Assembly: GCA_963989245.1 (NCBI GenBank)
Contig: OZ022340.1
Location: 34,341,710 to 34,405,709 of the forward strand
Length of the DNA stretch: 64,000 nt
Source of the DNA: Nansenia antarctica
Lineage: Eukaryota; Chordata; Actinopteri; Argentiniformes; Microstomatidae
Direction: 5' to 3'
Shown in pieces: positions 20,914 through 31,088 of the stretch. How positions within the stretch are numbered: the stretch's first letter is position 1; every line of letters starts with the position of its first letter. The position numbers and the translations under genes were made by a program. The notes below the pieces were generated by a model. That model saw only the letters and a list, made by a program, of their open reading frames with translations, had not been told where the DNA came from and searched no databases.

Positions 20914-23900
20914 TCACCCGGGTGTCTCGGGATGGAGCCGGCGAAAGTCCGTGATGAGGCTCGGATCTAGAATATCCCGCCGAGGCACCCAGGTACGCTC
21001 CTCAGGCCCATAACCCTCCCAGTCCACCAGGAATTGGAGACCCCTCCCCACCTTCCGGCAGTCAATAATCCTGTTAACCGTGTAGGCAGGTTGTCCATCA
21101 ATGAGACGGGGCAGGGGGGCGGGGCGGGGTGGAGGGGCCATGGGGGAGAAAACAACGGGTTTGAGGAGTGAAACATGGAAGGTGGGGTGAACTCGCATGG
21201 AGGGTGGGAGTAGCAGTCTGTAGGCCACGGCGTTGACCCGCCGCACCACCTTAAACGGCCCCACGAAGCGAGGAGCCAGCTTGCGTGACTCCACCCGGAG
21301 GGGGAGGTCCCGGGTAGACAGCCAGACCCTCTGACCAGGACGGAAGACCGGGGCCGGACGGCGCCTGCGGTTGGCCTGGCGTTGGGACCTGTCCGAAGCC
21401 CGCACAAGCGCCGCCCTTACCCGCCTCCAGGTACGGCGACAGCGGCTGACATGGGCTTGGACCGATGGTACAGCTGCCTCCTCCTCCTGCTCCGGGAAAA
21501 GGGGGGGCTGATACCCGTACTGGCATTGGAAAGGGGAGAGGCCAGTGGAGGAGCAGAGGAGGGTGTTGTGGGCGTATTCAGCCCACGCCAGCCGCCGGTT
21601 CCATGTCGCCGGATTGCTGGAGACGTAGCACCTCAAGACCCCCTCCAGGTCCTGGTTGACGCGCTCCGTCTGCCCATTGGATTGGGGGTGGAACCCGGAG
21701 GACAGGCTGACGGAGGCGCCAAGGCTGGTGGCGAATGCCTTCCAGAACCTGGAGGCGAATTGAGGACCCCGGTCGGATACCATGTCCAGGGGTAGTCCGT
21801 GCACCCGGAAAACGTGCTGGACCACTAGCTCCGCCGTCTCTTGGGCCGTGGGGAGTTTGGGGAGGGGGATGAAGTGCGCCGCCTTGGAGAACCGGTCTAC
21901 CACCACTAGTATGGCGGTGAACCCATCAGATGGGGGTAGACCCGATATGAAATCGAGGGCTATGTGCGACCAGGGACGTTTGGGGATGGACAGGGGGTGT
22001 AGGAGTCCCGGCGGCCGTTGCCGGGAGGCTTTACTGCGCGCGCATAGGGCACAGGCTGCCACAAACGCGCGCGTGTCCCCCTCCGCTGTGGGCCACCAGA
22101 ACCTCCTTCGTATGAAGTCCAATGTCCTGGTGGCCCCTGGGTGACTGGTGAGGGAGGAGGCGTGCGCCCACTGCAGCAGTCGTGCACGCGCAGTCTTCGG
22201 CACGTAGAGCCTCCCCGGCGGACCCCCGCCCGGGTCAGGCTCCCGCCTCAGCGCTGTCCTCACTACCCTGTCGATTCCCCAGGACACGGGGGCGACGACC
22301 AGGCCAGTGGGGACGATCGAATCCGTACTCTCCACCAGGTCCACAGGATCGAACTGCCTCGACAGTGCATCGGGCTTGGTGTTTTTAGAGCCCGGTCGAT
22401 AGGAGATCGTGAACTGGAACCTGGTGAAGAATAACGCCCACCTGGCCTGTCGGGAGTTGAGGCGTTTGGCCCCCTGGATATAGGCCAGGTTCTTGTGGTC
22501 CGTCCACACTATAAAAGGGTGCGCGGCCCCCTCCAACCAGTGCCTCCATTCCTCCAGCGCGAGTTTGATTGCAAGCAGCTCGCGGTTCCCCACGTCGTAG
22601 TTGCGCTCCGGCGCGGACAGCCTGCGCGAAAAAAAGGCACAGGGGTGAGTCTTATTGTCCTTGGCGCAGCGCTGTGACAAAACCGCCCCTACCGCAATGT
22701 CCGAGGCATCCACCTCCACAACAAAGGGTAGGGACGGGTTCGGGTGCACCAGGATGGGTGCTGAGGTGAAGCGCTGTTTTAATGCCGTGAACGCGGTGTC
22801 CGCCTCCGGGGACCAAGAAAAGGAGCGTAGGCTAGTCTGGGTGAGGGCTGTCAACGGGGCCGCTAAGGCGCTAAACCCGCGAATGAACCTCCTGTAAAAG
22901 TTTGCGAAACCCAAAAAGCGTTGTAATTGTTTGAGAGAGGAGGGTCGGGGCCAGTCCAACACCGCACTGACCTTTCCGGGATCCATGAGTAGATTCCCCT
23001 TGTCCACCACGAAGCCCAGAAAGGAAACAGTGTCCACATGGAACTCGCACTTCTCCACTTTAACAAAAAGTTTGTGATGGAGAAGGCGTTCGAGCACCTG
23101 TCGCACATGGATTCGGTGTTGGGCTAGGTCCTTGGAGAAAATTAGAATGTCGTCGAGGTAGACGAAGACTGAGTGGTCGAGGAGGTCTCGTAGGACATCA
23201 TTAACGAGCGCTTGAAATACCGCTGGCGCGTTGGCAAGGCCGAACGGCATTACTAGGTACTCGTAATGTCCTCTGGGGGTGTTAAAAGCTGTTTTCCACT
23301 CGTCCCCCTTCCGGATCCTCACTAAGTTGTACGCGTTTCGTAAGTCCAGCTTAGTGAAGACCCGGGCCCCCTGCAAGGACTCAAAGGCCGTCGTCATCAA
23401 CGGAAGAGGGTATCTGTTTTTCACCGTGACGTTGTTCAACCCCCTATAGTCGATGCACGGCCGTTGCCCCCCGTCCTTCTTGGCCACAAAGAAAAACCCT
23501 GCACCCGCCGGGGAGGTGGAAGGGCGAATGTGGCCCGCGGCGAGTGCGTCGTCGATGTACTCCTTCATGGCCAGGGTCTCAGGACCGGAAAGGGAGAACA
23601 ATCTCCCCCGAGGGGGCGTGGTGCCGGGCAGGAGGTCGATGGCACAGTCGTACGTCCTGTGGGAGGGTAGTTCCCTAGCCCGCTGCTTGCTAAAAACCTC
23701 CCCCAGATCCCAATAGACCTGGGGAACGCCCACTACGGCCGGAGTCACTGGAATGTTTGTAGACCCCGCCGCTAGCGTGGAAAAGGGTCTAGGGGCTGTA
23801 GCTAGGGAGTGGGAAGGGACTGGGAATGGGGTTGGGGTTCTGGGAGGGTTGGTAATTCGCCCCGTGGACCAGTTAATGTTATGGTTGTGCACCGCCAGCC

Positions 23901-24321
23901 AGGGGTGCCCCAGGACCAGAGGACAGTCGGGAGACTCAATAATAAAAAACTGGATGAGCTCCCACTGTTCTTGCTCCACCTGGATGCGAATAGGTGGTGT
24001 GCACTGGGTAACGAAGCCGGTCCCCAGAGGCCGGCCGTCCAGGGCGCGGACCGGTAATGGAACGGGAAGGTCCTTTAGAGCTAGTCCCCACTCGTGGGCT
24101 AAGCCCGTGTGCATAAGGTTCCCCGCCGCCCCCGAGTCCACCAACGCCCACACCCGTCGTATGCGGCGTCCCCCCTCTATCGTTACCCCCAAAAAGGTCC
24201 GGTGATCGCCCATTGCGGAAGGTGACTCGTGGCTCACCAATGCCCCTCCCGACATTAGCGAGCCCTCCCGTTTCCCGGTTTCTCCGGGCACGTAGCGACT
24301 AGGTGTCCAGCCCGCCCGCAA
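20914..24321 (-). CDS. Pol polyprotein of sushi-type element (PR-RT-RH-IN-chromodomain)
   Basis: An open frame of 1135 codons, lying in the -1 frame relative to gag and overlapping its end, so it is probably made as Gag-Pol by -1 frameshifting at 24270-24276 rather than from its own ATG. In order: retropepsin with VDSGAAGNLM near residue 61; reverse transcriptase with YLDDILIFS near 388; RNase H with VDASDIAVGAVLSQ and the TDHKNL box; integrase with an HHCC finger (H...CALC), then DFISGLPPSDGF, SDRGPQFASRFW and ERVNQDLEGVLR for the DDE residues; and a C-terminal chromodomain (YTVNRIIDCRKVGRG to WVPRRDIL) in about the last 60 residues, which in such elements directs integration to particular chromatin. 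No disabling change was seen. Confidence 0.95.
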   Translation of the reverse strand: MRAGWTPSRYVPGETGKREGSLMSGGALVSHESPSAMGDHRTFLGVTIEGGRRIRRVWALVDSGAAGNLMHTGLAHEWGLALKDLPVPLPVRALDGRPLGTGFVTQCTPPIRIQVEQEQWELIQFFIIESPDCPLVLGHPWLAVHNHNINWSTGRITNPPRTPTPFPVPSHSLATAPRPFSTLAAGSTNIPVTPAVVGVPQVYWDLGEVFSKQRARELPSHRTYDCAIDLLPGTTPPRGRLFSLSGPETLAMKEYIDDALAAGHIRPSTSPAGAGFFFVAKKDGGQRPCIDYRGLNNVTVKNRYPLPLMTTAFESLQGARVFTKLDLRNAYNLVRIRKGDEWKTAFNTPRGHYEYLVMPFGLANAPAVFQALVNDVLRDLLDHSVFVYLDDILIFSKDLAQHRIHVRQVLERLLHHKLFVKVEKCEFHVDTVSFLGFVVDKGNLLMDPGKVSAVLDWPRPSSLKQLQRFLGFANFYRRFIRGFSALAAPLTALTQTSLRSFSWSPEADTAFTALKQRFTSAPILVHPNPSLPFVVEVDASDIAVGAVLSQRCAKDNKTHPCAFFSRRLSAPERNYDVGNRELLAIKLALEEWRHWLEGAAHPFIVWTDHKNLAYIQGAKRLNSRQARWALFFTRFQFTISYRPGSKNTKPDALSRQFDPVDLVESTDSIVPTGLVVAPVSWGIDRVVRTALRREPDPGGGPPGRLYVPKTARARLLQWAHASSLTSHPGATRTLDFIRRRFWWPTAEGDTRAFVAACALCARSKASRQRPPGLLHPLSIPKRPWSHIALDFISGLPPSDGFTAILVVVDRFSKAAHFIPLPKLPTAQETAELVVQHVFRVHGLPLDMVSDRGPQFASRFWKAFATSLGASVSLSSGFHPQSNGQTERVNQDLEGVLRCYVSSNPATWNRRLAWAEYAHNTLLCSSTGLSPFQCQYGYQPPLFPEQEEEAAVPSVQAHVSRCRRTWRRVRAALVRASDRSQRQANRRRRPAPVFRPGQRVWLSTRDLPLRVESRKLAPRFVGPFKVVRRVNAVAYRLLLPPSMRVHPTFHVSLLKPVVFSPMAPPPRPAPLPRLIDGQPAYTVNRIIDCRKVGRGLQFLVDWEGYGPEERTWVPRRDILDPSLITDFRRLHPETPG

Positions 24322-25235
24322 TACAGACAGCGCCCCTCTCTCTGACGCCGCTGTCGCTCGGTCTGAGACAGGCGTGCCGCTCCTAGCTGCATTGGCTCAT
24401 CGTAGCTGGGTTCCTCCTCCATGAAGCCACTGGGTGGTTTCACACCCGGCGTTAGGTGGGAGGGCGCGCCCCTAGCCGAGCCTCTCTCGCGGTCCCGCTC
24501 CCGGCGTCTATTATCCACCCGCCGAGAGAGGTCGACTAAGTCGTCCAGCTGCTCAGGCAGCTCTCGGAAGGACAACTCGTCCTTCATGACCTCCGAGAGC
24601 CCCTGCGCATACAGGACGACCACAGCGCGCTCCTCCCACCCGGTCTCTCTGGCCAGGGTGCGGAACTCCACGGAATAGTCCGCCACCGTGCGATGACCCT
24701 GTCGACAGGCGGTGAGTCTCCTGCCTGCCTCGTAGGTAGAGAGTACCCGGGTGTGATCAAAGACTTTCCGCAGCTCTGCTATGAAGAGCTGGGAACTGGC
24801 ACATATCGCCGTCCCCCTCTCCCACTCTGCCGTCGCCCAGGACAGGGCACGTCCCGTTAGCAGAGTGGTGATATAGGCCACCCGGGACTGCTCGGTGGGA
24901 AAGGAGGTCGGCTGTAGGTTGAAGACTAAGGTGCACTGTGTGGTGAACTCTCGGCAGCCCTCTGGACGTCCGTCGTACCTCTCTGGAGGTGGAAGGCGAG
25001 GCTCACGAGGTGTAGGCGGAGGTGTAGGGACCAGTAGTGGAGGTGGGACTGCTGCGGCGTTGGCTGCGGCGGCGACCCGTTCCGCGTTGTCCTGGCGGTC
25101 CACCAGGCTCGAGACGGTGAGGGACAGCTGGCTGAGATGTTCACTCATCTCCCGGAGGAGACGTTCATGCTGGGTCAGCATGGCACCTTGGGTGGCCAGT
25201 ACGGTGCGAAGGTGTATTACATCCGCTGGATCCAT
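24255..25235 (-). CDS. Gag of sushi-type element
   Basis: The start is the ATG at 25235 (MDPADVIHLRTVLATQGAML), 16 bases after the LTR edge. The frame is also open upstream into the LTR but without support. It encodes 326 residues with an N-terminal coiled-coil-like stretch, a proline-rich linker (PPPLLVPTPPPTPREPRLPP), a capsid region (FNLQPTSFPTEQSRVAYITT) and one CCHC knuckle near the end (CLYCGRAGHLVATC). The arrangement matches gag of the Tf1/sushi group and its domesticated relatives (PEG10, RTL, LDOC1). It ends at TAA 24255, inside the pol overlap. The frame is intact. Confidence 0.92.
   Translation of the reverse strand: MDPADVIHLRTVLATQGAMLTQHERLLREMSEHLSQLSLTVSSLVDRQDNAERVAAAANAAAVPPPLLVPTPPPTPREPRLPPPERYDGRPEGCREFTTQCTLVFNLQPTSFPTEQSRVAYITTLLTGRALSWATAEWERGTAICASSQLFIAELRKVFDHTRVLSTYEAGRRLTACRQGHRTVADYSVEFRTLARETGWEERAVVVLYAQGLSEVMKDELSFRELPEQLDDLVDLSRRVDNRRRERDRERGSARGAPSHLTPGVKPPSGFMEEEPSYDEPMQLGAARLSQTERQRRQREGRCLYCGRAGHLVATCPEKPGNGRAR
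24270..24276 (-). promoter_or_regulatory. Putative -1 ribosomal frameshift heptamer GGGAAAC
   Basis: In the gag frame the bases read CCG GGA AAC, giving the canonical X XXY YYZ heptamer G GGA AAC within the gag-pol overlap. Shifting -1 yields GGG AAA CGG and enters the pol frame (GKREGSLMSGG). GGGAAAC is also the heptamer used by PEG10, a domesticated relative. Confidence 0.85.
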
Positions 25236-25239
25236 ATTG

Positions 25240-25250
25240 GTCAGTCGATC
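25240..25250 (-). promoter_or_regulatory. Self-complementary primer binding site
   Basis: On the element strand GATCGACTGAC lies immediately after the 5' LTR. It is exactly complementary to GTCAGTCGATC inside the LTR at 25663-25653. It does not begin with TGG as tRNA-type sites do. This is the arrangement of Tf1, where the first 11 nt of the mRNA act as primer. Confidence 0.8.
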
Positions 25251-25815
25251 TGTTATGTTTCTCAATAGGTTCTGTTATGTTTCGCAATAGGTTCTGGGTG
25301 TACACAATATTGTCGGATCCAGGTGCGGTGTAAGTAAAGAATGAGACGGAGATGTAATAAAATAAAGATTCTCTTTACTGAGACGTATGATTCAAAGGTA
25401 CAAACATAAACTCTTAGCCGGACAACAAAAAGGGGAGCAGTAGGGCTCAGCACGTAGGTAATAATAACTCAGGCACTGCGGTCAATAATCAAGTGCACGA
25501 AAACTAAAGATTAAGCAAAGGGCTCCAAAGGCGGTACAAGGTTGCAAACCAGCAAACAAAGTCAAAGTTCAAATTACATTCCGGGTAACGGATACGTGAA
25601 GTGGTAATACATACACAGGGTTCTGAAGCATTCCATACGGTGTAACACAAGTGATCGACTGACAAGGGAACAAGGAAATGGGACACACCTAAATACACTG
25701 ACAAACACTCACAGGTGACAACAATCATTCGATAATTAGTCCAGGGCTGGAGCACTGTCGCTCTTCGACCAGTAGGGGCGATGGGGAGTCCTCTTCGCTG
25801 ACCCCCCTTGTAACA
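25251..25815 (-). repeat. 5' LTR of sushi-type element with predicted promoter
   Basis: 565 bp. If the self-primer is the 5' end of the transcript, transcription starts at 25663. A TATA-like TATTTAG lies at 25695-25689 on the element strand, about 26-32 bases upstream, the expected spacing. Confidence 0.85.
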
Positions 25816-28800
25816 GGGAACGGTGGATCCGGAGATTTGAACGCTTTCGGCTGGCAAGTAATTTGAGTGCTACGTCGGATCAAAACCAGGTGAATACGTT
25901 GGTGTATTGCATGGGAGATGAAGCTGAAGATGTATGAAGAGGACTAACTTTAACGGAGGCTGAGAGACAGCAGTATACAGCTGTTAATAAGGCAGGCTTT
26001 GATACATTCTCGTGCCAAAGAAAAACGTCATTTATGAACGGGCAAAATTCAACAAAAGAGTGCAACAGCCAAACGAACCAGTGGATTCATTTATCACTGC
26101 ACTGTACGGATTAGCTGAACATTGCAACTATGGGGGATTGCATGATGAATTTATCCGTTACAGATTGGTAGTGGGACTAAAAAATGTCGGGCTGTCTGAA
26201 AAACTGCAGATGGACGGGAACCTGACACTAGAGGGCGCCATTATCAAGGCTAGGCAATCTGAGGAGGTTAAGAGACAGCAGTCTGACCTGAGAGGTGAGG
26301 GCAGTGTAACGAGAGGCTCTAATGTTGATGCTGTTCAGGCTATAAGCTACAGAAAGCCACAATTCTCTAGAAAGCCTCAACCACAAAAGCCTCAACCGCA
26401 GTCCCCTACACAGGATAGAGGGAGATTCAGTGCACAGTCGGGACCGAAGGGCTGTGGAAGATGTGGGAGAAAACCCTCACACCCAAAATGGGAATGCCCT
26501 GCGAAGGATGCTCTGTGCCACTCGTGTGGAAAGAAAGGGCATTATGGAAAAGTATGCAAACCGGATGCAAGATCGGTGCATGCAGTCACTGCTGAAGAGC
26601 CCAGCTTTTTCTTGGGGTCAGTGGATGCTGGAGAAGACCCGTGGACAGTGCAGCTGGAGGTGAGAGAGAAAACAGTTACTTTCAAAATAGACACAGGTGC
26701 AGATGTCACTGTCATCCCAGCTGAGGTGTACCATAGCATAACAGGGGGACGCAATGTAGACAGCCTAGCAGAGGCGACGCGGCCGTTGACAGGGCCAGGA
26801 GGCACTGTTCTATCTGTGCTGGGTGTTGCTAGAGAAACACTGCGCATGGGCGACAAGACGGCGATAGAGGACATTTATGTTGTCAAAAACCTACACACCC
26901 CACTGTTAGGTAGGCCTGCAATAACAAAGCTTCAGTTTGTGTCCAGGGTGGATAGCATCACTATGGAAATGGTGAAACAGACCTACCCGAAGCTGTGTAA
27001 TGGCCTAGGTCTTGTGAAGAGGCCGTACACAATCAAGCTGAGGCCGGATGCAGTGCACTACTCACTCCACTCACCACGCAGAGTCGCTCTACCGCTTATG
27101 GATAAAGTGAAGGAAGAGCTGGACCGTATGGAGGAGATGGGTGTTATCAGCAGGATCGAAGAGCCAACTGACTGGTGTTTTGGAATGGTGGTGGTCCCAA
27201 AGAAATCAGGTGCAGTGCGCATCTGTGTGGACTTCACAAGAATGAACGAGGCAGTGTGCAGAGAAAAATACATTCTGCCCTCCGTTGAGCACAGCCTGGG
27301 TATGCTGGCCGGAGCCAAGGTGTTTAGTAAAATAGACGCAAACATGGGTTTTTGGCAGATACCACTGGCAGAGGAGTCTGCAAAGTACACCACATTCATC
27401 ACTTCTTTCGGGCGATATTTTTTTAATCGCCTGCCCTTTGGCATCTCAAGTGCCCCAGAGCACTTCCAGAGGATGATGGTGACTGAAGTGACCAGTGGCC
27501 TGGAGGGGGTGCTGTGTCATATGGATGACGTCCTGGCCTGGGGGAAGACACAAGAGGAGTATGATGTGCGACTGCATGCAGTGCTGGAGAAAGCACAGGA
27601 GGCCGGCATCACTCTCAACCCAGACAAATGTGAGTTCACATCCCACACAGTCACATTCCTCGGTCATGTGATTTCATCAGATGAAGCCAGATCCGGAGAA
27701 GACCAGAGCAGTGCAGGGGATGGATGAGCCAACAAATGTCAGTGAGTTACATAGCTTTCTGGGCATGGTCAATCAGCTAGGACGATTCATACCAAACCTA
27801 GCAGAGAAGGACAAGGTCTTGCGGGACTTGCTGTCCAAGAAGACACACTGGTACTGGGGGACAGAGCAGCAGGGAGCCTTTGATCGTTTGAAGAAAAGAG
27901 CTTTCCTCCACACCAGTGCTCACACTGTATAACCCTAACAGTGACCTGAAAATCTCTGCGGATGCATCTTCATTTGGACTGGGAGCAGTCCTACTGCAGA
28001 AGAGCGACACTGTGTGGTCACCTGTAGCATATGCGTCGAGGTCAATGACACCAACGGAGCAGCGATATGCACAAGTGGAGAAAGAGGCGCTGGCATCTAC
28101 ATGGGCGTGTGAGAGGTTCAGCAGCTTCATCCTCGGTAGATTCTTTGAGCTGGAAACAGACCACAAGCCGTTGGTGAGTCTACTGGGAAGGAAAGCCTTA
28201 GATGAGCTACCGCCGAGGATCCAAAGATTCCGAATGAGGCTCATGAGGTATGACTACACAGTCACACATGTTCCGGGCAAAAGTTTAATGACAGCCGATA
28301 CCCTATCACGTGCTCCACTGTCTAATGCACAGGGACAAGCGGATGCGAGTCTTTTAGAGGACACAAACATATATGTGGACGCGATCATCAGTGACTTACC
28401 TGTCAGTGGAGAGTATCTGAACAACCTTCGTGAGCAGTTGAAGGCTGATAGCACATGCTCTGCGCTGATGGAGTACTGCAAAGAAGGCTGGCCAGACAAA
28501 AGCAGACTACAGGGAGTGTTAAGACACTACTGGGCTGAGCGTGCGGTGCTGAGCATACATGATGGACTGCTGTTGAGGGGATCTAGGCTGGTCATTCCAG
28601 CGGCCATGAGAGATGACGTGCTGGCGAGACTACATGAGGGGCACCTGGGAGTGACAAAGTGTAGAGACCGGGCCAAGCAGACGGTATGGTGGCCAGGACT
28701 CAGCAGCCAGCTGAATGAACTGGTGCTGAAATGTAGAACATGCATCCAGGAGCGGACAAACGTCAGAGAGCCACTTATGCCAACCAAGCTGCCGGACAGG

Positions 28801-29671
28801 CCGTGGCAGAGACTGGGAGCGGACCTGTTCACACTGGAAAGTAGGAATTATCTACTAGTAGTGGATTATTGCTCAAGATATGTGGAGATTGCACAGATGA
28901 CACCCACAAGGTCCGTTGATGTAATAGTGCATTTCAAATCAATGTTTGCACGCCATGGTATCCCTGAAGTACTCCAGACTGACAATGGCCCACAGTTTTC
29001 AGGAGGACACTTCACAGCCTTTGCAGAGGAGACACGTCACAAGCAGCCCCAGGTTCCCTCAGAGTAATGGGGAAGCAGAACGTGCGGTGCAAACAGTGAA
29101 GAACCTGCTGAAGAAAGCATCAGACCCGTATCGTGCGTTGCTGGCTTACCGAGCGACCCCTCTGCAGAACGGCTACAGTCCTGCTCAGCTGTTGATGGGG
29201 CGCCAACTCCGCACGACAGTTCCGACCCTTCCCACTTCGTTGGATCCGGCTCTGCCTGACTATGTGAGGGTGGATGCTAGTGAAAGGGAGAAGAGGTGGA
29301 CTGATGCAAGGAACTTTGACAGGCGACACGGAGCGAAGAACCTGGAGGCACTGGCACCCGGAGAAGATGTGTGGATCACTGACGCAAAGGTGCAGGGCAA
29401 GGTGCTAGCAGCACACCACACTCCGCGGTCCTATGTTGTCGAGACACCTCAGGGCACGCTGAGGAGAAACCGACATCACTTGGTGACACTACACCATGAC
29501 CGGGAGGGGGTTCACATGGAAGAGCCTGCAGTAGCGGCTCATGGAGAGTCAGAACCATCAGAGACTACTTCACCATCAGAGACTACTTCACCCAGCAGAC
29601 AGGTCTCCACAAGTCCTACCAGAACAAGGTCTGGGAGAGAGGTTAGGAAACCAAGTAAACTTGATCTGTGA
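25816..29671 (+). pseudogene. Gag-Pol remnant of host Ty3/Gypsy (K02A2.6-like)
   Basis: Continuation of the reading begun at 20167. After RWIRRFERFRLAS a TGA near 25935 and a shift near 26000 break gag. Then 26012-27727 reads openly through zinc knuckles (CGRCGRKPSHPKWECP, CHSCGKKGHYGKVC), protease (KIDTGADVTVIP) and reverse transcriptase (HMDDVLAWG). Frame changes near 27690, 27900 and 29030 separate RNase H (SADASSFGLGAVL), integrase (HEGHLGVTKCRDRAK, LQTDNGPQFSGGHF) and the C-terminal block ending at 29671. Domain order is that of a standard Ty3/Gypsy pol; this copy is inactive. Confidence 0.9.
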
Positions 29672-29867
29672 CATGATCCATGTGATGTGAAACTGTTCTT
29701 GTTATGTTATTATTAGAGCAAGAGTAGTATGTTATATAAGTTAATTACAATGTGAAAAGTAAAACAGAATGGAAGTCATTCACCATGTTTAGAATGTTCA
29801 GGTCTTCCAGCACAAAGAATAATCCCTTAAAACATGTAGTCTACCCTTTGTTCTCAAGAAAGGGAGA

Positions 29868-30000
29868 TGTGGTATTATGCATGATAGGAGATGCATTATG
29901 GGTAATGACCCGAGGCACCGTTGAGCTGAGTGTTGATTAAACTGGTTGAGTTAAACGTGCGCAAGTTGTCCGAGTCCAATAATTATATTATAACTTCACA
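29868..30000 (+). repeat. 3' LTR of degraded Ty3/Gypsy
   Basis: 133 bp, matching the split 5' LTR (18848-18956 plus 20067-20098), preceded by a purine tract and followed by ATCTC. Confidence 0.9.
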
Positions 30001-30005
30001 ATCTC

Positions 30006-30319
30006 CTGTCTATTTCTATCTCTATCTCTCTCTGTCAATAAATGTATTCTGTCTAGCGTCCGTATGTCTCCACTCTGACTACAACCCTCGAATATGAGTG
30101 AATATGAGTGAATATGAGTGAATATGAGTTCAACGTCATTTTATGCAGTACCAAACTTGGAACACTGTCTCGTCTGCGGAATGATTGACACACCGGTCAG
30201 AGGTGCTCGTGTGACGTATGAAGCTTCGTTCGAGTAGTCACGTGGTTTTTGCCAATTTGACACAAGCATCGATACATTTGTATCGACGCACATTGTGTCG
30301 GAAGATCGACGCTGTGTAG
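30006..30319. other. Right arm of outer hAT with a 10-bp tandem repeat
   Basis: GAATATGAGT is repeated about four times at 30091-30130. The rest has GTCGAC/TCGATAC-rich sequence similar in word content to 10770-10870 at the left end of the outer hAT. No gene was seen. Confidence 0.5.
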
Positions 30320-30321
30320 TA

Positions 30322-31043
30322 TGGCAAGCCGTTTTAACATTTATTAGCTAAATTTGACTAGTCGTAATTCGATTTTTACTAGTCTAAATTTGTATTCAAG
30401 ATATCTATAACGTCATTCTGACTAGTCAAAACGACAGTTAGAGATATCTGTAATTCAGTTTTGACTAGAAATCGAATTACGACTAGGCAGAATGAAAGTT
30501 AAAGATATCACAAATTTGAGATATCAATCATTAAAATGAATTTCAAGATATCTCTAACTTTATAATAGATATCTACAATTAAATTACGACTATTCCTAAT
30601 TCCAGTTTGAGATATCTACAACTTCATTCAAGATATCTTCAACTTAATTTAAGATATCTTAAAGGACAATGTAGATATCTTGAATTAATGGGAATTAAAG
30701 ATATCTTGAACTGGAATTATGACTAGTCAGAATGAAACCGTAGATATCTGAAACTGTAATTACAACTAGTCATAATTCAGTTGCAGATATCGGCAATGTG
30801 AATAGCTGATATCTACAACTGAATTGTAGATATCTGTAATGACAAACCCCATACACTTGAATAGCAAAATAAAATTGAATCTTACTAGTCAAAATATAAT
30901 TACAGATATCTCAAATGTGAGTTTCGATTAGTCAAAATATAATTAAAGATATCTTGAATTTGAGTTTTGACTAGGCAAAATGATGTTGCAGATATCAGTA
31001 ATGAATATCCATTGTAGCTAATAAATGTTAAAACGGCTTGCCA
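30322..31043. mobile_element. TA-flanked TIR element packed with GATATC and ACTAGTC palindromes
   Basis: Terminal inverted repeats TGGCAAGCCGTTTTAACATT continue to at least TTATTAGCTA, about 30 bp and perfect. TA lies on each side (30320-30321 and 31044-31045). The 722-bp interior is non-coding and AT-rich, with about 18 GATATC words and about six ACTAGTC words. The family is not recognised; a TA duplication would suit a Tc1/mariner-type or similar mobiliser. Confidence 0.8.
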
Positions 31044-31088
31044 TAGTATGGTGACGACTGCGTCGAGCGTAACATCACTACATTGAAA

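Larger units (their letters stand above)
20318..25815 (-). mobile_element. Intact Tf1/sushi-type chromodomain retrotransposon
   Basis: 5498 bp, minus strand, with two 565-bp LTRs (20318-20882 and 25251-25815) in which I see about three differences. GGGAAC flanks both sides (20312-20317 and 25816-25821). It has separate overlapping gag and pol frames, an apparent -1 frameshift site, a C-terminal chromodomain and a self-complementary primer site. The gag type and chromodomain place it in the Tf1/sushi group of Metaviridae, the lineage from which the mammalian PEG10 and RTL genes were domesticated. Both frames are open, so this may be an active element. Confidence 0.93.
18848..30000 (+). mobile_element. 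Degraded Ty3/Gypsy element hosting a second retrotransposon
   Basis: LTRs begin TGTGGTATTATGCATGATAG and end TATAACTTCACA. The 3' LTR is 29868-30000 (133 bp). The 5' LTR spans 18848-20098 because a hAT element sits in it. The target duplication ATCTC is at 18843-18847 and 30001-30005. A primer-binding-like TGGTGTCAGAAGTGG follows the 5' LTR at 20099, and a purine tract AAGAAAGGGAGA precedes the 3' LTR. The coding region is broken by the sushi element (20318-25815) and several frameshifts. Confidence 0.9.
10768..31080. mobile_element. Outermost hAT insertion hosting the 20-kb nest (inferred)
   Basis: The left end begins TAGTGATGGGGG at 10768 and the right end closes CATCACTA at 31080 (reverse complement TAGTGATG). 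The adjacent 8-mers CTTTGAAA (10760-10767) and CATTGAAA (31081-31088) agree at 7 of 8 positions, as expected for a hAT target duplication. Both subterminal regions are rich in GTCGA/TCGAC and GTGTCGG words. No transposase of this element was recognised; the interior is occupied by other elements. The pairing over 20 kb is an inference from end sequence plus duplication. Confidence 0.6.

Noticed and set aside
21382..24205. Several plus-strand frames of 80-150 codons
   Set aside because: Complement of the GC-rich sushi pol gene; compositionally biased shadow frames.
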